NCBI GenBank assembly: GCA_017880945.1
Contig: JADGRM010000063.1
Span: 1-9,745, forward strand
DNA length: 9,745 bases
Direction of reading: 5' to 3'
Source of the DNA: Gallionella sp.
GTDB taxonomy: Bacteria > Pseudomonadota > Gammaproteobacteria > Burkholderiales > Gallionellaceae
How positions within the stretch are numbered: the stretch's first letter is position 1; every line of letters begins with the position of its first letter. Shown here one piece after another: positions 5,887 to 9,745 of the stretch. Below the pieces are notes generated by a model that saw only the letters and a program-made list of their open reading frames with translations, was not told the DNA's origin and made no database searches. Position numbers and translations under genes: made by a program.

Positions 5887-8328
5887 CTATGTCAGCAAGG
5901 CTGTAAATTCCTTCACTGGTACAGGTCTGCCAAACAGATAACCCTGGTACAACCAGCATCCTGCACCCGAGAGGAAATCGTGTTGGGCATCGGTTTCCAC
6001 ACCTTCGGCAATCACTTCAATGCCGAGATTGTTGGCCATGCCGATAATGGTTTGAATGATCATCGCATCAGTGGATTTTGTGCCTATGTTGCGCACGAAT
6101 GACTGGTCGATCTTCAATTGGTCGAGTGGCAATTGGGTCAGATACGCCAGCGACGAATAACCCGTACCAAAATCATCCATGGAGAAGCGCACACCAATCT
6201 TTTTCAATGCATGCATCTTGATGATTGTGTCAGCGACGTTTTCGAGCACCGTGCTCTCGGTCAATTCAAGTTTGAGAAGCGAGGGATTGATAAGGGTTTG
6301 CTCGATCACTTTGCTCACTTGCTCAACGAAACTCGGTTGACGGAACTGCCTCGCACTGACGTTGACAGCCAGCGTCAATTCGCGGGTGAGTGGATTGCTT
6401 TCCCATTCTTTAAGTTGTGCACAAGCCGTTTGCAATATCCACTGGCCGAGAGGTAATATCAGCCCGGTGTCTTCCGCAACGGGAATGAATTTGTCTGGGC
6501 TGATCAGGCCTTGCTCTGGATGTTCCCAGCGAATTAATGCTTCAGCACCAATGGGGTGTTGCATGCTATCAACCTGCACCTGGTAGTAAAGCTTGAATTC
6601 ATGTTTTGGCAATGCCTTGCGCATTCCGGCTTCGAGCTGGCTGCGCATTTCCAGCGCTTCCTGCATTGCCGGATCAAAGAAGCGCAGGGTGTTCCGCCCG
6701 GCCTTTTTTGCCGCGTACATCGCCGTGTCGGCCTGCTTGAGCAAATCATCAAGATTCTGTCTGTAATTGGCAAACAAGGATATGCCTATACTCGCCGTGC
6801 TGTAATGCTCGATATCTTTGAGCATATAGGGCTGGTGAATGTCGATGAGCATTTTTTCTCCCACCCCCCGCGCCTGCACGGCAGCCTCCGTTCTGTCTTC
6901 GCTTAACCCCTCCAATAACACCACGAATTCATCCCCGCCCAAACGCGCCAAAGTGTCGCTATCACGTATGCAGGTTCGCAGGCGCTGCCCCACCTCGATC
7001 AACAGCAGATCGCCGATGTCGTGTCCTCTGGTGTCGTTCAATATCTTGAAATTATCGAGATCGATAAACAAGAGACCGGCGCAGCTCTTGTTGCGTGCGC
7101 TGGTTGTGACTGCCTGATGGAGACGGTCAAACAACAGCCGCCGGTTGGGCAATTGGCAGAGCGGGTCGTAAAAAGCAAGATTGTGAATCTTTTCTTCAGC
7201 TTGTTTGCGTTCGGTGATGTCAAAAAACGCACAAATATAATTCGTGATTCTGCCGTCTTTGCCAACAACGGCTGTAATGGTCAGCCATTCCGGGTATGTT
7301 TCTCCGTTCTTGCGGCGGTTCCAGATTTCGCCTTGCCAGTAATTGTTGCGATGCAGGATTTCCCGCATACGCGGGTAGAACTCGGCATCCTCGCGATCAA
7401 ACTTGAGCATGCTCAGATTTTTGCCGATCGCTTCATCGGCACTGTAGCCGCTCAGGCTCGTGAAAACACGGTTGACCCGAATGATCACTTCATCCTGATC
7501 CGTTACGATCATGCCTTCCTCGATCTCGAAAGCAATCGCGGCAACGCTCAAAGCTGCCTCGCGCTCTTCCAGCACCACCATCATGCTATTAAATGCATGA
7601 GCCATATCGGAGATGTCCTTCGGGCCGCTGAGCACGGCCCGCACTTCCGATTCACCCGCCTTGGCACGCCCCATGCTGGCCGACAACTGGTTAAGCGGCC
7701 GGGTCATGCGGTTGGTCAGGAAACGGATCAGGAACAGGAACAACAGTGCGAAGGAAAATGACGTGGCCATGTTGGCGATGAAAATGTCCGTAGTCGTCTG
7801 AGTAAGCGCCGCCTTGCTCATCACCACCGAAACATGGCCGAGCAACTCGGGGGCGGCAGTCTGCACATCGAATGGCGATTCGGCGGAAGGTTGTGTATAC
7901 ACCGGTGCTACAAAGCGCCATGCATTCCGGCTTTCTGCATCGAGAACGACTGCGGCCTTCGGCCAACTGGCTCGCTCGACTTCAGCGGGTAATTTGGTGG
8001 GGTCGGCACTGCCGCGCGACAACAATGTGCGCTGATTGACATCGCGAATCTCCACACTGACCACGCCCGGGAAAGCCAAGGTAGCTTTCACTGCCTCAGC
8101 GGCGTTTTCAGCCGAGCCGTAAATCAGTGCCAAGGCGCTCTGATGGGCCAGATTCTCGGTAATGCGCTGGCCCTGCTCAAGCAGGTTAAGGCGTACCCGT
8201 TCGTTACTCTGCCACGACCCAACCAGGGAGGAAAATAATGCCAGAAAAAAAATCCCGAGCGTAACCATAATGCCAAGCTGGCGCTCAAAAGTGAATTTTT
8301 GGAGAAATTCGTTGAGAATTTTTTTCAT
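5887..8328 (-). CDS. Membrane sensor diguanylate cyclase/phosphodiesterase (CHASE8-like, HAMP, PAS, GGDEF, EAL)
   Basis: Inner-membrane c-di-GMP enzyme of 813 residues. There is a transmembrane helix at about 17-38, a periplasmic domain at 40-180 resembling CHASE8 (aligned with YfiN-type sensors by general pattern), a second helix at about 184-204, HAMP at 205-258, and PAS with its PAC tail (FFDITERKQAEEK) at 262-380. The GGDEF domain spans about 380-550 with an intact GGDEF (464-468) and the inhibitory RxxD site (Arg455-Asp458). The EAL domain spans about 565-813 with EAL (596-598), NVSARQF, ELTES, DDFGTGYSS (from 718), Lys739, EGVET (775-779) and QGYLFGRP. Synthesis and breakdown of c-di-GMP therefore both look possible; which dominates cannot be read from sequence. 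It starts 15 nt after the stop of the binding-protein gene and lacks a strong Shine-Dalgarno, suggesting coupling. Confidence 0.95.
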   Translation of the reverse strand: MKKILNEFLQKFTFERQLGIMVTLGIFFLALFSSLVGSWQSNERVRLNLLEQGQRITENLAHQSALALIYGSAENAAEAVKATLAFPGVVSVEIRDVNQRTLLSRGSADPTKLPAEVERASWPKAAVVLDAESRNAWRFVAPVYTQPSAESPFDVQTAAPELLGHVSVVMSKAALTQTTTDIFIANMATSFSFALLFLFLIRFLTNRMTRPLNQLSASMGRAKAGESEVRAVLSGPKDISDMAHAFNSMMVVLEEREAALSVAAIAFEIEEGMIVTDQDEVIIRVNRVFTSLSGYSADEAIGKNLSMLKFDREDAEFYPRMREILHRNNYWQGEIWNRRKNGETYPEWLTITAVVGKDGRITNYICAFFDITERKQAEEKIHNLAFYDPLCQLPNRRLLFDRLHQAVTTSARNKSCAGLLFIDLDNFKILNDTRGHDIGDLLLIEVGQRLRTCIRDSDTLARLGGDEFVVLLEGLSEDRTEAAVQARGVGEKMLIDIHQPYMLKDIEHYSTASIGISLFANYRQNLDDLLKQADTAMYAAKKAGRNTLRFFDPAMQEALEMRSQLEAGMRKALPKHEFKLYYQVQVDSMQHPIGAEALIRWEHPEQGLISPDKFIPVAEDTGLILPLGQWILQTACAQLKEWESNPLTRELTLAVNVSARQFRQPSFVEQVSKVIEQTLINPSLLKLELTESTVLENVADTIIKMHALKKIGVRFSMDDFGTGYSSLAYLTQLPLDQLKIDQSFVRNIGTKSTDAMIIQTIIGMANNLGIEVIAEGVETDAQHDFLSGAGCWLYQGYLFGRPVPVKEFTALLT

Positions 8329-8343
8329 GGTCGAATACGTTTA

Positions 8344-9276
8344 TTACTCTGGGAATGTCATGTCAAAGCGCTGCTGACGACTTGGATTTAGCCCCAAGTG
8401 CTTGGCAGTACGCAGGTTGACAGCGCTTTGCACGTCGTGCAAGGGCATCATGTCATGCTTTCCATAATCACCCGAGATCAAAATACCTTGAGCCAAACCG
8501 GCAAGACTTTTCCCCAGCGCCATATTGTCAGGATAAAGCGAAAACAACACGCCACGCCGGACGTGGCTGAAATTGCTGGAAAAAACGGCGATGCCCTGAT
8601 TCCATGATTCCTGCAGAACAAGGGGCAGAATCGAACTGTCCTCAACCGTGGTGGGATCCTGCGGCAACCATAACACATCACTGTGTCCGTCAGCCCCAGA
8701 AAAAATTTCCTGATAGAAGTGTACTGCACTGCGCAGATCGTGCGCCTCGTAAGCCACCAATTCCAGCCCCTGTGCACGAGCTGCTACTTTGGCAAATTCA
8801 AGCAGCCAGCCGTTGTAGCCGGGATCGTAGACGACGAACACGCGCTTCACCGACGGCATCAGCGCTTTCATGCGGGCGAACAACAATGCAGGATCAGGCG
8901 TCAAGCTGATCACCGGCAGTCCGCGCGCCTCGTTCTCCGGCACTGTCAACACGCCACCCACCACCACCTTGATGCCCTTATTCAGCGCCGTCGCCGTCTT
9001 CATGCCCTGCCGGCCAAGGGCGATCACCACCTTGATATTCTGGCGAAGCAGACTGGCTTTTAGCTCAGCGATATCAGTGTCATCTCTCACCGGATAATTC
9101 GCCACTTGTGTGCCGACCTTATCTTCAATGCCCTCGATTATTTTCTCAAATATCTCCCGGTAAGGCGCACCGATATCGGGATAGATCACTGCGATCGTAT
9201 CTTTCCCTGCTGCCCATGCCGGTAATGTGAAGACCAGCGGTGTAAACAGAACCATGGCGGCAAACAGCAAAATCAA
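8344..9276 (-). CDS. Orphan ABC-type periplasmic substrate-binding protein (COG2984/PF04392-like)
   Basis: Predicted periplasmic binding protein: a hydrophobic leader ending FTLPAWAA/GK (likely signal peptidase cleavage) is followed by IAVIYPDIGAPYREIFEKI, then a two-lobed fold with VVIALGRQGMKTA, KRVFVVYDPGYNG and GVLFSLYPDNMALGKSLA. These segments fit the ABC_sub_bind family. No permease or ATPase gene is present in the window, so a transport role is doubtful; placement before a sensor cyclase suggests ligand sensing. The end is certain (TAATAA). The start is not: a TTG at 9276 (310 aa) keeps the whole hydrophobic segment, an ATG at 9255 gives 303 aa, and the frame stays open to an ATG at 9417 only by translating a REP-type repeat. 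None has a good ribosome binding site. Confidence 0.82.
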   Translation of the reverse strand: MILLFAAMVLFTPLVFTLPAWAAGKDTIAVIYPDIGAPYREIFEKIIEGIEDKVGTQVANYPVRDDTDIAELKASLLRQNIKVVIALGRQGMKTATALNKGIKVVVGGVLTVPENEARGLPVISLTPDPALLFARMKALMPSVKRVFVVYDPGYNGWLLEFAKVAARAQGLELVAYEAHDLRSAVHFYQEIFSGADGHSDVLWLPQDPTTVEDSSILPLVLQESWNQGIAVFSSNFSHVRRGVLFSLYPDNMALGKSLAGLAQGILISGDYGKHDMMPLHDVQSAVNLRTAKHLGLNPSRQQRFDMTFPE

Positions 9277-9293
9277 TCGATTCTGACCATATT

Positions 9294-9391
9294 GTAGGAG
9301 CGGGCCATGCCCGCGAACATTTTTTCGCGGGTACGAAAAACTTTTGTCCGGGCACCCGCATGGCCCGCTCCTACGGGTGCCCGGCCAAAAG
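9294..9391. repeat. Cluster of REP-like hairpins between receptor and binding-protein genes
   Basis: Three inverted repeats interlock within about 98 bp. gtaggagcgggccatg (9294-9309) pairs perfectly with catggcccgctcctac (9359-9374). Inside it cccgcgaa (9310-9317) pairs with ttcgcggg (9324-9331). cttttgtccgggcaccc (9341-9357) pairs with gggtgcccggccaaaag (9375-9391) with one mismatch. The GTAGGAGCGGGC-type arm resembles REP sequences common in Gammaproteobacteria and Betaproteobacteria. Such elements can stabilise mRNA or terminate transcription; here the cluster could uncouple expression of the receptor from the two genes after it. It also abuts the 5' end of the binding-protein gene. Confidence 0.85.
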
Positions 9392-9438
9392 TATTTCGGA
9401 TATCCGGCAGCAATCATGCAGGTTGTGCTATACGCACC

Positions 9439-9480
9439 CTACGATGTTTCATCGTTGAGCTACGATATTTCACTATTGAG
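9439..9480. repeat. Imperfect 21-bp tandem repeat
   Basis: Two adjacent units, 9439-9459 and 9460-9480, match at 17 of 21 positions (ctacgatgtttcatcgttga against ctacgatatttcactattga over their first 20 bases). The first unit contains a small self-complementary core (cgatg/catcg). It lies 20 bp after the receptor stop on the minus strand. Function unknown; possibly part of the neighbouring repeat cluster. Confidence 0.55.
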
Positions 9481-9499
9481 TTAGAAACGGAATTGCTCA

Positions 9500-9745
9500 T
9501 CAGAGTTGATGGTTCAGCTCGACGCGCCAAGCTCGCGGATCCACCGGCAAGTCGTAGGGAATCAAACCCGGTGCCGGCGACGGCTCGCGCGCGTCGGCAC
9601 CGAACAGGTTGAGCACCTTGAAGGCGATACCCCAATCGTTGCTCTGATTATTGCTGCGCAGCGTGAGATCCACGGTGTGGTAATCGGCGATTGGGGGTCG
9701 GGTATCGAACGGTTCGCGCTTGCGATCGGCAATGTAGTTGAGTTG
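9500..9745 (-). CDS. TonB-dependent outer-membrane receptor, C-terminal end (5' truncated by window edge)
   Basis: An open frame without a start enters from the right edge and ends at TGA (9502-9500), giving 81 residues. It reads QLNYIADRKREPFDTRPPIA, then DYHTVDLTLRSNNQ, WGIAFKVLNLFGADAREPSP, and ends PRAWRVELNHQL. The alternation of a DYHTVDL strand, a WGIAFKVLNLFG turn-strand and a final WRVEL strand is typical of the last beta-strands of TonB-dependent receptors (the ...VxNLFdxxyreP... region). The last residue is Leu rather than the usual aromatic, which is mildly atypical. The gene is on the same strand as the binding protein and cyclase genes and lies upstream of them, separated by the repeat cluster. 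The ligand cannot be judged from this fragment. Confidence 0.8.
   Translation of the reverse strand, partial: QLNYIADRKREPFDTRPPIADYHTVDLTLRSNNQSNDWGIAFKVLNLFGADAREPSPAPGLIPYDLPVDPRAWRVELNHQL

Noticed and set aside
7021..7761. 246-codon plus-strand ORF opposite the c-di-GMP gene
   Set aside because: It is antisense to the PAS/HAMP region of a strongly supported gene, has no recognisable motif and no ribosome binding site, and is best explained as a codon-bias shadow.
9277..9417. N-terminal extension of the binding protein to the ATG at 9417
   Set aside because: Most of the extra residues are a translation of the REP-like hairpin cluster and would place a charged, Pro/Gly-rich stretch before the signal peptide.

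Overview
The window looks like chromosome from a betaproteobacterium. The gene order gph-trpE-(insert)-trpG-trpD is the arrangement known from that class, and the base composition is moderately GC-rich. A Gallionellaceae or Nitrosomonadales-type host is a guess from overall character, not something the sequence proves.

Left half (1-5542, plus strand): the 3' half of a phosphoglycolate phosphatase gene, a short leader-like ORF ending in Trp-Arg-Trp-Cys-stop, a 91-bp nested palindrome, then a tight cluster of trpE, a COG2509-type FAD-dependent oxidoreductase gene, trpG and trpD. Together trpE, trpG and trpD make anthranilate from chorismate and transfer it to PRPP. trpC, often next in this class, does not follow trpD here. 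The FAD protein has no known role in tryptophan synthesis and splits trpE from trpG.

The most unusual feature is a palindromic repeat present twice INSIDE coding sequence: once in trpE (787-950) and once in the FAD oxidoreductase gene (2429-2532). Both copies lie in the same orientation and reading frame and add a related peptide (shared core GGAKRQLPQSAG...SNVSLPH) to two unrelated enzymes without breaking either frame. The trpE copy carries a further 60-bp palindrome nested inside it, again a whole number of codons. This resembles the principle of the Rickettsia palindromic elements.

Middle (5543-5886): about 340 bp without a convincing gene, between convergent transcription units. It holds a candidate terminator and possibly decayed coding sequence.

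Right half (5887-9745, minus strand): reading leftwards, the C-terminal end of a TonB-dependent receptor, an orphan ABC-type periplasmic substrate-binding protein, and a membrane-bound CHASE8-like/HAMP/PAS/GGDEF/EAL protein with both c-di-GMP domains apparently intact. These look like one envelope-to-c-di-GMP signalling unit. A cluster of REP-like hairpins (9294-9391) lies between receptor and binding-protein genes and abuts the 5' end of the latter, leaving its start codon unclear.
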